From Thainema sp966674685 (GTDB taxonomy: Bacteria > Cyanobacteriota > Cyanobacteriia > Phormidesmidales > Phormidesmidaceae): a stretch of 64,000 bases of DNA. The DNA is taken from positions 5,267-69,266 of the forward strand of contig CBKWJC010000028.1 in the NCBI GenBank assembly GCA_966674685.1. The letters are read 5' to 3'. Shown here in pieces: positions 52,198 to 60,447 of the stretch; the first letter of the stretch is position 1; each line of letters begins with the position of its first letter. The position numbers were made by a program, and so were the translations under genes. The notes under the pieces were generated by a model. The model worked only from the letters and a program-made list of their open reading frames with translations. It had not been told where the DNA came from and made no database searches.

Positions 52198-54777
52198 GTG
52201 ATTGCCACCTTCGTACAGCGCATTCGCAGGACTCTAAACCCAACCTGGCTGAATTGCGATCGCAACTATTTCATGAGACCAATGGCAAAGTTGGGCGCAC
52301 GTTCCGTGCTGCTGTCCAGCCTTGCGGTCACGGCTGTCGTGGGTGGCACGGCTGAGCTGTTGCAGATTTTTGAGCCATCGGAGTTTTATGTTTACGACAT
52401 GATGACGTGGCTACAGCCGGATGAGGATGTCGATCCGCGTTTAGTGGTAGTGGGCATTACGGAAACGGATCTAGCCGTTCAGAAGCAGTGGCCGCTCAAT
52501 GACCAGATCTTGGCTGAGGTGCTGGCAACTCTACAAACCCATCAGCCGACGGTCGTCGGTTTAGACATCTATCGCAATGTGCCCCATCCGCCCGGCAACG
52601 ATCAGCTCCTCCAGCAGCTACAGGCCGATAATTTGATTGCCATTACTAATGTGGGTGGTTCCTCTGAGGTGGCAGCCGTAGAATCGCCGCCAACCGTTCC
52701 AGAGCAGCGGGTTGGGTTTAACGATTTAGTCCTAGACCGGGGCGGCCTAGTGCGGCGCAATTTGCTGTTTGTGCCGACGGCAAGCAAAGAGTTTTATTCC
52801 TTTGGTCTGCGGGTTAGCTTGGCGTACTTAGCCAGTCAATCCGATCCGGCTACCAATGCGGAACGTGCCCTGCTATTTCGCTTTGACCAACAGGGAATCT
52901 ATGTCAACGGTGTGCCGTTTCCGCGCTTGCCCAACTATGCGGGCGGATATGCCCGAGCCGATACGAGTGGCTATCAGATCATGGCTCAATATCGAGATCG
53001 CAACCAGGTGGCCCGCCAAATCAGCGTGACTGATGTGCTAAACGGCAACTACGATCCTGACTGGATTGAAGGCAAAATCGTCCTGATTGGCGTCACGGCT
53101 CCCAGCCTGAAGGATTTATTTTTGACGCCCTACAGCACCTATCAGCAGAGCGAAATGCCGGGGGTGTTTCTGCACGCCCAGATGATCAGCCAGATTCTCT
53201 CAACCGTTGAGGATCAGCAAGCCCTTTTCCGCTTCTGGCCGCGCTGGGGAGAATGGCTGTGGCTCTGGAGCTGTGCCGTAGCAGGTGGGATGCTTGGCTG
53301 GTGGGTACGCAATCCTCGCTGGCTTGCGATCGCAGGTGCCGCTAGCCCGCTAGTAATCTTGGGTTTCGGCTGGCTCAGCTTTAATCTCAACCTTTGGATT
53401 CCAGTTGTTACACCAATCGCTACACTTTTAGCTGCTGGCATCCTCGTCATTAGCTATCGCCTGTCCTACAGTACCTCCCGTGACTGGACAACCGGACTAC
53501 CCAACCGCGATGAATTTATCCGCCGCGTTCAACAATTCCTTAACCGTTCCCAGCGCCACAAATCGGATCAGTCCGTTGCCGTCATGTTTCTAAACCTGGA
53601 GCGGTTCAAAATTATTAGCGAAAGCGTCGGACAGGATCTGGGCAATCAGTTCCTCAATCGGATCGTGTCTCGCATTCATTCGTTGCTGCCATCCTCTGCT
53701 CAACTTGCCCGCGTCGGTGGTGACGAGTTTGCCATTTTATTTCCCTATGAAACTGGAGCAGACGTATCAAACTTTGCCGATGATTTACAGGCACAGCTCA
53801 GCGCCCCCTTTTCGCTCGAAAACCGCGAAGTTTCCACCTCCGTCAGTATTGGCATTGCTCTAGCTCAGCAGGGTTATGCCCATCGGCCTGAGAATTTCCT
53901 ACGCGATGCTCATACGGCAATGTATCGCGCCAAAGCCCTGGGTAAAGCCCGTCATGAGGTGTTTGCGGCAGGCATGCTCAACGAGGTGATTGATCGGCTG
54001 CAGATGGAAAGCGATTTGCGGCAAGGGCTAGAGCATCGAGAATTTTCGCTGCACTATCAACCCATTATCCAGCTAGACTCTGGCCTGATTTCGGGCTTCG
54101 AGGCCCTGGCGCGGTGGCGACATCACCAGCGGGGCTTCGTGTCCCCCGGTGCCTTTATTCCGGTAGCAGAAGAAACAGGGCTGATTGTTCCCCTGGGTGA
54201 GTGGATCTTTCGAGAAGCCTGCCAGCAGATCCGCGACTGGCAAGAGCAATTTTCCCACTATCCATCGCTTTCCATGAGCATTAATCTATCCGGTCGCCAG
54301 TTCACCCATGCTGATTTAGCCGGACAGCTAGGTCGAATTCTGCAAGACGTGGGCATCGGCGGCGAACATATTCGGATTGAAATCACAGAAAGCATGGTGA
54401 TGAGCGATGTGGAAGCAGCCATTGACCTGATGCTGAGTCTGAAGGCACTCAACTTTAAGTTGAGCATCGATGATTTTGGTACAGGCTACTCTTCGCTGAG
54501 CTATCTGCACCGATTTCCGATGGACACGCTGAAGATCGATCAGTCATTCATTAGCCGCATGGAAGAAGATAACGAGAATCACGAAATTGTCCAAACGATT
54601 ATCTCGCTGGGTCATAATCTCGGTATGGAGATCGTCGCAGAAGGCGTTGAGAGTCAGGCGCAGGTTAGCATTCTTAAACGGCTCCAGTGCGAGTATGGTC
54701 AGGGCTATTATTTTGCAAAGCCCTTGTCGCAGCAACAGATGGATGACTTTCTCAGCCAACCCCGTCATTGGGCATAA
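52198..54777 (+). CDS. CHASE2-GGDEF-EAL protein with degenerate GGDEF site
   Basis: 859 residues from a GTG start (an ATG at 52273 is also possible). An N-terminal membrane segment near 40, an extracytoplasmic CHASE2 domain (about 60-340), and three membrane helices (345-420) lead to GGDEF (430-595) and EAL (600-855). The GGDEF motif is present (507-511), but the metal and substrate residues of the fold are changed: N466 for the first Asp, S474 for the guanine-binding Asn and N483 for the Asp of the GHxxGD motif. The EAL site is intact (E635, EITES, DDFGTG, LKIDQSF, EGVE, GQGYYFAKP). So it is likely a c-di-GMP phosphodiesterase controlled by an external signal. Confidence 0.9.
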   Translation: MIATFVQRIRRTLNPTWLNCDRNYFMRPMAKLGARSVLLSSLAVTAVVGGTAELLQIFEPSEFYVYDMMTWLQPDEDVDPRLVVVGITETDLAVQKQWPLNDQILAEVLATLQTHQPTVVGLDIYRNVPHPPGNDQLLQQLQADNLIAITNVGGSSEVAAVESPPTVPEQRVGFNDLVLDRGGLVRRNLLFVPTASKEFYSFGLRVSLAYLASQSDPATNAERALLFRFDQQGIYVNGVPFPRLPNYAGGYARADTSGYQIMAQYRDRNQVARQISVTDVLNGNYDPDWIEGKIVLIGVTAPSLKDLFLTPYSTYQQSEMPGVFLHAQMISQILSTVEDQQALFRFWPRWGEWLWLWSCAVAGGMLGWWVRNPRWLAIAGAASPLVILGFGWLSFNLNLWIPVVTPIATLLAAGILVISYRLSYSTSRDWTTGLPNRDEFIRRVQQFLNRSQRHKSDQSVAVMFLNLERFKIISESVGQDLGNQFLNRIVSRIHSLLPSSAQLARVGGDEFAILFPYETGADVSNFADDLQAQLSAPFSLENREVSTSVSIGIALAQQGYAHRPENFLRDAHTAMYRAKALGKARHEVFAAGMLNEVIDRLQMESDLRQGLEHREFSLHYQPIIQLDSGLISGFEALARWRHHQRGFVSPGAFIPVAEETGLIVPLGEWIFREACQQIRDWQEQFSHYPSLSMSINLSGRQFTHADLAGQLGRILQDVGIGGEHIRIEITESMVMSDVEAAIDLMLSLKALNFKLSIDDFGTGYSSLSYLHRFPMDTLKIDQSFISRMEEDNENHEIVQTIISLGHNLGMEIVAEGVESQAQVSILKRLQCEYGQGYYFAKPLSQQQMDDFLSQPRHWA

Positions 54778-54798
54778 GCATTGTTGAACGAACTCAGT

Positions 54799-54830
54799 CG
54801 TAGGGTGTGTTGAGCGCAGCGAAACGCACC
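54799..54830. repeat. REP-like GTAGGGTGTGTTGAGCG motif
   Basis: GTAGGGTGTGTTGAGCGCAG then CGAAACGCACC is a classic form of the bacterial GTAGGGTGNGTT-AGCG-AACGCACC palindrome. It resembles the motif at 9937-9972 on the other strand. Confidence 0.65.
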
Positions 54831-54881
54831 GGATCTAGACCAAATCTAGGGCCATAGGGCTCTTAAAGATTACGTTTTTAA

Positions 54882-54936
54882 TTTTGAATGTTGAGTTTTG
54901 AATTCACTTCCTTAATTCAAAACTCAACATTCAAAA
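54882..54936. repeat. 23-bp perfect palindrome
   Basis: Arms 54882-54904 and 54914-54936 are exact reverse complements with a nine-base loop. The left arm begins TTTTGAATGTTGAGTTTTGA. A/T-rich sequence of this type recurs in cyanobacterial spacers. Confidence 0.8.
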
Positions 54937-55007
54937 CTCCTCACTCCATCACAGCGCTTAGCACTGAACTCATCTAGAGTGCTAAATTGCGGAACTAATA
55001 TTAGAAC

Positions 55008-55089
55008 CAGGACGGTGATTTTTGAAGAGCTAAGCAGCTTGCGGCTTCTCAAAAACGTCCTGTCCTAACCTGATTACGTAAGGCTATAC
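55008..55089. repeat. Family B palindromic element, copy 5
   Basis: Stem GGACGGTGATTTTTGAAGA / GCTTCTCAAAAACGTCC with mismatches. The right end TCCTAACCTGATTACGTAAG then GCTATA is family B-like; the left terminal repeat is lost. It ends 180 bases before leuS. Confidence 0.6.
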
Positions 55090-55266
55090 AATTGTGGGTG
55101 GCATCAAGCCATGCCGTTAGATGATGTCGTTAGATTTAGTTAGTAATGGCGAGTCAGATGCATGGTAGAACCTGCCGTCTTCGGATATGTGGTTCGATAC
55201 CACAAGCAATCTGACCAGCGCTATAGTTATAGTCCCAGCCGATTGAGAAGTAGGAGCATTCTGCGC

Positions 55267-57870
55267 GTGGAGTCTCGATATAACCCCGCCAATATTGAGC
55301 AAAAGTGGCAACAGCATTGGGTCGAGCAGGGTATCGATCAAACCCCTGAGAACAGCGACAAGCCCAAATTTTATGCGCTGTCGATGTTCCCCTATCCCTC
55401 TGGCAAACTGCACATGGGGCACGTCCGCAACTACACGATCACGGACGTGATTGCCCGCGTGCAGCGCATGAAGGGCTACCGGGTGCTGCATCCGATGGGT
55501 TGGGATGCCTTTGGTTTACCTGCCGAGAACGCCGCCATTGATCGGGGCATTCATCCTGCTAAGTGGACGTACCAAAACATTGACCAAATGCGGGAACAGC
55601 TCCAGCAGTTGGGCTTCTCGATTGACTGGTCGAAGGAAGTTGCCACCTGTTCGCCAGATTACTATCGCTGGACGCAGTGGATTTTCCTGGAGTTCTTTAA
55701 AGCGGGTTTGGCCTACCAGAAAGAATCCGCTGTCAACTGGGACCCCATTGACCAAACCGTCCTGGCGAACGAGCAGGTGGATAGCGAGGGCTATTCCTGG
55801 CGATCGGGCGCAAAAGTGGAGCGCAAAATGCTGCGCCAGTGGTTCCTCAAGATTACGGACTATGCCGATCAGCTTTTGGCTGACCTACAAACCCTAGACG
55901 GCTGGCCGGAGCGGGTGAAGCTGATGCAGGAAAACTGGATCGGCAAGTCCACCGGGGCACGGGTCGTGTTTAAAACCGAAGCGGGTGAGGATCTGCCCGT
56001 ATTCACGACGCGCCCGGATACGCTCTGGGGTGCTACGTTTATGGTACTCTCGCCGGAGCATCCCCTGGTCGAACAGCTCACAACAGCCGAGCAGAAAGCA
56101 ACGGTCGAAGCGTATCAGGAAGAAGCGGCTGGCAAGAGCGAAATTGACCGCACCGCCGAAGATCGCGAGAAAACTGGCGTGTGGACAGGCAGTTACGCCG
56201 TTAATCCCGTCAATGGTGAAAAAATTCCCATCTGGATCGCGGATTACGTCCTCATGGGCTATGGCACAGGCGCGATTATGGCGGTGCCCGCCCATGATCA
56301 GCGAGACTTTGAGTTTGCCCGCAAGTTCAACTTGCCTGTAAAAGCGGTTGTACAACCCGCTGATCAAACTCTGGATGGCGACACGATGACCCAGGCGTGG
56401 CCAGGTGAGGGAGTGATGGTCAACTCTGGCCCCTTGGATGGCGTGACCGCTGGTAAAGGCGAAGGCGAAAGCGTCGAAGCTGCGATCGCATATCTCGAAA
56501 AAAATAATAAAGGCGAACGGCAGGTCAATTTCCGGCTGCGGGACTGGCTAATTTCGCGGCAGCGCTACTGGGGCGCACCGATTCCGATTATTCACTGCCC
56601 GAGCTGTGGCGCGGTGCCCGTTCCGGATGATCAGCTTCCGGTGCAACTGCCGGAGGACGTTCAATTCTCTGGTCGTGGCCCATCCCCCTTGGCGCAGTTG
56701 GATGACTGGATTAACGTCACCTGTCCCTCCTGTGGCGAACCTGCCAAGCGGGAAACCGATACGATGGACACGTTTATTGACTCGTCTTGGTATTTCCTGC
56801 GCTATCCGGATGCCGGAAATGAAAGCGAGGTATTTGATCCGACAAAGACCAATGACTGGATGGCGGTGGATCAGTACGTGGGCGGCATTGAGCATGCAAT
56901 TTTGCACCTGCTCTACTCGCGTTTCTTTACCAAATTTTTGCGCGATCGCAACTTGCTCAACGTAGACGAACCGTTTAAGCGATTGCTGACGCAGGGCATG
57001 GTGCAGGGTCTGACCTACAAAAATCCCAAGACGGGCAAATACATTCCGCCCGCTGAGGTGAATGCCGACGACCTCAAAGATCCGGCCACGGGCGATCCGC
57101 TGGAGGTCTTTTACGAGAAGATGTCGAAGTCGAAGTACAACGGCATTGATCCGGCGCTGGTGCTGGAGAAGTACGGTGCCGATACGGCTCGGATGTTTAT
57201 TCTGTTTAAGGCCCCACCAGAGAAGGATTTGGAGTGGGATGATGCTGACGTGGAGGGACAGTATCGCTTCTTGAATCGCGTGTGGCGATTGGTGAGCGAA
57301 TTTGCCACTCAGCAGCAGGAGTATCTGGCGCAGATTCCAGCTTTGGTGCAGCTTCAGGAGCAGAATGCCGAGGGCTTATCCAAGGACGAGAAAACGCTGC
57401 GGCGGGCGATTCACACTGCTATCAAGGAAGTCACTGAAGACTTAGAGGGCGACTACCAGTTCAATACAGCCGTGTCTGAGCTGATGAAGCTGAGCAATGC
57501 GCTGTCGGATTTCAAGGCTGCTGACGCTCCGATTTATGCTGAGGGGATTCAAACCCTCTTGCTGCTGCTGGCTCCCTTTGCACCGCATCTTGCTGAGGAA
57601 CTCTGGCATATATTGGGCCACTCGGACTCAATTCACCATGAAAGCTGGCCAACCTATGATCCCGAAGCTCTCGTGGCAGATGAGATTACGCTGGTCATTC
57701 AGATTATGGGTAAAACGCGCGGCACAATTGAGGTACCTGCCGATTCCAGCAAGGAAGACCTGGAAACCTATGCTCGTGAGTCAGAAGTGGCGCAGCGCTA
57801 CATTGAAGGCAAAACAATCCGTAAGGTGATTGTGGTGCCGGGTAAGCTGGTAAATTTTGTAGTGAGCTAG
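55267..57870 (+). CDS. leuS: Leucyl-tRNA synthetase
   Basis: Class Ia synthetase charging tRNA-Leu. From the GTG at 55267 it has 867 residues, normal for bacterial LeuRS. The HIGH motif is HMGH (49-52) in FPYPSGKLHMGHVRNY; the CP1 editing domain (about 220-420) contains FTTRPDTLWGATF and VPAHDQRDFEFA; KMSKS is at 618-622. AGGAG lies eleven bases before this GTG and the product begins ESRYNPANIEQKW as in the family; the open frame extends upstream to 55162 but the added residues are not LeuRS-like. The P450 gene follows by 13 bases. Confidence 0.97.
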   Translation: MESRYNPANIEQKWQQHWVEQGIDQTPENSDKPKFYALSMFPYPSGKLHMGHVRNYTITDVIARVQRMKGYRVLHPMGWDAFGLPAENAAIDRGIHPAKWTYQNIDQMREQLQQLGFSIDWSKEVATCSPDYYRWTQWIFLEFFKAGLAYQKESAVNWDPIDQTVLANEQVDSEGYSWRSGAKVERKMLRQWFLKITDYADQLLADLQTLDGWPERVKLMQENWIGKSTGARVVFKTEAGEDLPVFTTRPDTLWGATFMVLSPEHPLVEQLTTAEQKATVEAYQEEAAGKSEIDRTAEDREKTGVWTGSYAVNPVNGEKIPIWIADYVLMGYGTGAIMAVPAHDQRDFEFARKFNLPVKAVVQPADQTLDGDTMTQAWPGEGVMVNSGPLDGVTAGKGEGESVEAAIAYLEKNNKGERQVNFRLRDWLISRQRYWGAPIPIIHCPSCGAVPVPDDQLPVQLPEDVQFSGRGPSPLAQLDDWINVTCPSCGEPAKRETDTMDTFIDSSWYFLRYPDAGNESEVFDPTKTNDWMAVDQYVGGIEHAILHLLYSRFFTKFLRDRNLLNVDEPFKRLLTQGMVQGLTYKNPKTGKYIPPAEVNADDLKDPATGDPLEVFYEKMSKSKYNGIDPALVLEKYGADTARMFILFKAPPEKDLEWDDADVEGQYRFLNRVWRLVSEFATQQQEYLAQIPALVQLQEQNAEGLSKDEKTLRRAIHTAIKEVTEDLEGDYQFNTAVSELMKLSNALSDFKAADAPIYAEGIQTLLLLLAPFAPHLAEELWHILGHSDSIHHESWPTYDPEALVADEITLVIQIMGKTRGTIEVPADSSKEDLETYARESEVAQRYIEGKTIRKVIVVPGKLVNFVVS

Positions 57871-57883
57871 GGTCGCAAAAACC

Positions 57884-59284
57884 GTGACTGTTACCGAAAC
57901 TCCGCATTCCAACCAACCGCAGCCTAATCCCTCACAGCCCCAGGCTACGCTGCCGCCGGGTGAGATGGGTTTACCGTTCCTAGGTGAAACGCTCGATTTC
58001 TTTGGTGATCCCAATTTCGCGAAGAAACGCTTTCAAAAATATGGCGGCAGTGCCTTCAAAAGCAGACTACTCGGCAGTCCGACCATCTTTGTGCGGGGTG
58101 CTGAAGCCAATCGGTTTGTGCTGACCCACGACAATGACTATTTCCAGATCAGTTGGCCGCCCAGTACCTCGGCGCTGCTGGGTGAGCTGTCCCTGGCGCT
58201 GCAAACGGGCGGCACCCACCAGACTCGGCGTAAGCTGTTGGCGCAGGCGTTTATGCCGCGAGCGCTCTCAACCTATGTCGATGCAATGACTGAGATTACG
58301 ACAGCCTACTGTCATCGCTGGCTGCGCCAGGGAACAGTGACCTGGTATCCCGAATTGCGGAATTACACGCTGGATGTGGCCTGCAAACTGCTGGTCGGGT
58401 TAGACGATGGGTCTCAGACCCCGTTGGGTCATGTGTTTGAAACCTGGTGTGAAGGGCTGTTTTCCATTCCGCTCAACCTGCCGTGGATGCGATTTGGCAA
58501 AGCGAAACAGGCTCGTCGTCGGTTACTCAATGAAATTGAAACCATTGTTCGGCAGCGACAGGCACAGTTCGCTCAGTCCGCTGGTTTATCCACAGATGAG
58601 CAGATTGCCAAAGCACAAGATGCACTCGATTTACTCGTTCAAGCAGAAGATGAAGACGGTGCTCGGCTCAGCGCTGAAGAATTAAAAGATCAGGTGCTGC
58701 TGCTGCTGTTTGCCGGGCATGAAACCTTGACATCTGCGATCGCAACCTTCTGTCTCCAAACGGCTTTACATCCGGATATCCTGAACCGGATTCGCGCTGA
58801 GCAAGACCAGTTTAAGGATCAGCACCTAACTTTGGATACGCTCAAGCAGATGACCTATCTAGAGCAAGTGCTGAAAGAAGTGCTGCGGTTCACGCCGCCT
58901 GTGGGTGGCGGCTTCCGAAAAGTGCTGAAGGACTGCGAGTTTGAAGGCTATAAAATTCCCGCTGGTTGGATGGTGCTCTATCAGATTGGTCTAACTCATT
59001 ACGAACCCGATCTATACGAGAATCCAGAGCAGTTTGATCCCGATCGCTTTAGTCCAGAACGCTCTGAAAATCGGCAAAAGTATGGCTATGTTCCCTTTGG
59101 CGGCGGCATTCGTGAATGTCTGGGCAAAGAATTCGCCCGCTTAGAAATGAAAATTTTTGCGGCCCTGCTTGCTCGTGACTATGACTGGCAGTTGCTGCCC
59201 GATCAGGATCTGAGCTTGGTGACGATACCCACACCACGCCCCCGCGATAACCTACGCATTCGCTTCCAATCCCGTTCATCTTGA
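57884..59284 (+). CDS. Cytochrome P450 (CYP120-like)
   Basis: 466-residue heme monooxygenase without a membrane anchor. The heme-binding loop is FGGGIRECLG (C412), the oxygen-activating I helix is LLFAGHETLTSA and the K helix EVLRFTPP. Start LPPGEMGLPFLGETLDFF is typical of the CYP120 group; Synechocystis CYP120A1 hydroxylates retinoids, so retinoid or apocarotenoid oxidation is a fair guess. The GTG start follows leuS by 13 bases, so it may be cotranscribed with leuS, an odd pair. A family C palindrome lies after the stop. Confidence 0.9.
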   Translation: MTVTETPHSNQPQPNPSQPQATLPPGEMGLPFLGETLDFFGDPNFAKKRFQKYGGSAFKSRLLGSPTIFVRGAEANRFVLTHDNDYFQISWPPSTSALLGELSLALQTGGTHQTRRKLLAQAFMPRALSTYVDAMTEITTAYCHRWLRQGTVTWYPELRNYTLDVACKLLVGLDDGSQTPLGHVFETWCEGLFSIPLNLPWMRFGKAKQARRRLLNEIETIVRQRQAQFAQSAGLSTDEQIAKAQDALDLLVQAEDEDGARLSAEELKDQVLLLLFAGHETLTSAIATFCLQTALHPDILNRIRAEQDQFKDQHLTLDTLKQMTYLEQVLKEVLRFTPPVGGGFRKVLKDCEFEGYKIPAGWMVLYQIGLTHYEPDLYENPEQFDPDRFSPERSENRQKYGYVPFGGGIRECLGKEFARLEMKIFAALLARDYDWQLLPDQDLSLVTIPTPRPRDNLRIRFQSRSS

Positions 59285-59289
59285 TACCA

Positions 59290-59400
59290 CATCCGTTTAT
59301 TTTTTATGAACGGCAGGCCGAGCCTGCCGTTCATAAAAAATTCTGGTTCTTTCTAGTCAGATTTGATTTCATAAAGAATAAACGGGGTTCCCATACACAA
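59290..59400. repeat. Family C palindromic element, copy 3
   Basis: A perfect 19-bp stem (59300-59318 with 59322-59340; inner CGGCAGGC-CGA-GCCTGCCG). The flank CCGTTTATTTTTTATGAACG is related to copies 1 and 2, and the right flank TCAGATTTGATTTCATAAAG matches. An outer inverse ends GGGTTCCCATACAC. It probably also ends the P450 transcript. Confidence 0.75.
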
Positions 59401-59427
59401 ACTTGATATCAATAAGCGACAGCTCCA

Positions 59428-60447
59428 TCACAAGGTAGCGCTCTCGCTCGACCTGTGTGCCACAATGTGCCACTGCTCAGGTTCACAGAAAGCTTGTGCA
59501 TAGTGTTGATTGCGTCCCCCTCGTTTAGCCTCATAGAGCGCTCGATCTGCGTCTTGAACCAAGATGTATGGATCTTTTTGGTAATGGGGAATGTAGCTCG
59601 CGATGCCGTAGCTCAGGGTCACCAGATCGCTCGTGCTGGATTGGGCATGAGGAATTTTTTTCTCACTTAAGTTTTGAGTGATAATTTTGGCAATTTGAAC
59701 AGCGCCATCTAGATCGGTATTTGGGAGTAAGATGGCAAACTCTTCGCCCCCATAGCGAGCCACAAAATCAGCAGGTCGTCTAACTGATTCTATGAGTACC
59801 TGTGCGACTTCCTGTAGACATTTATCGCCCGCCGGATGACCATAGTTGTCGTTATAAGCTTTGAAATAGTCAACATCACATAGAATCAGCGACAGCGGCA
59901 GTTGCTCTCGGCTAAGACGCTGCCATTCGTTGTGTAAGCTTTGATCGAAGGCTAGTCGATTGGCGACTTGGGTTAGCCCGTCGAGATGCGCCATTCGCTT
60001 TAGCTGATGATTGAGTTCCAACAGTTCTTGGTTGAGCTGTAGGAGATGATTCGTCATTTCATGTTCGCGATCGCAAGCCTGTTTCAGATTGACCGATAGC
60101 TTTCGCATACGCAGAAGTGTGTTGACCCGCAACAGCGCTTCCCATTTTTTGACGGGGATAGGCAGCACTTCATCAACCGACGAGGATAAACCTTCCAAGG
60201 CTCGAACCATATCGGCTTCATGGGCTAGAAGCAGAACTGGCAGGAATACCGATTGGGCTTGGCGGCGATACTGCTTAATAACTGGCTGTAGTTGACTAAA
60301 TGTTGGCCAATCCAAAATGTAAAGATCGCAGTCTTGGGCCTCCTGAATGGGAGTGTTCAGCGGATAAAGTTGGTGATGCTGCTGTAGGAAGCCATGTAAA
60401 AGATTGAGATTAGCGGGATTAGCCAGATGTAACCAGATTCTAAACAT
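59428..60447 (-). CDS. Diguanylate cyclase with receiver-like N-terminal domain
   Basis: 339 residues from the ATG at 60447. A receiver-like domain (about 1-108; putative acceptor Asp in YILDWPT, D46) is weak in key residues. A coiled coil (110-155) precedes a GGDEF domain with an intact site: LCDVDYFKAYNDNYGHPAGD and GGEEF at 233-237. The RPAD motif at 224-227 is the product-inhibition site, which argues for an active, feedback-controlled cyclase making c-di-GMP. The start lies inside the 3' end of the KaiC-like gene (TTG at 60471 and ATG at 60462 are alternatives), so translation is coupled. Confidence 0.88.
   Translation of the reverse strand: MFRIWLHLANPANLNLLHGFLQQHHQLYPLNTPIQEAQDCDLYILDWPTFSQLQPVIKQYRRQAQSVFLPVLLLAHEADMVRALEGLSSSVDEVLPIPVKKWEALLRVNTLLRMRKLSVNLKQACDREHEMTNHLLQLNQELLELNHQLKRMAHLDGLTQVANRLAFDQSLHNEWQRLSREQLPLSLILCDVDYFKAYNDNYGHPAGDKCLQEVAQVLIESVRRPADFVARYGGEEFAILLPNTDLDGAVQIAKIITQNLSEKKIPHAQSSTSDLVTLSYGIASYIPHYQKDPYILVQDADRALYEAKRGGRNQHYAQAFCEPEQWHIVAHRSSESATL

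Larger units (their letters stand above)
54778..55266. other. Repeat-rich spacer upstream of leuS
   Basis: Contains a REP-like motif (54799-54830), a 23-bp palindrome (54882-54936) and a family B element (55008-55089). The leuS promoter and any leader are presumably in the last 180 bases; I see no T-box-like structure. Confidence 0.6.
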
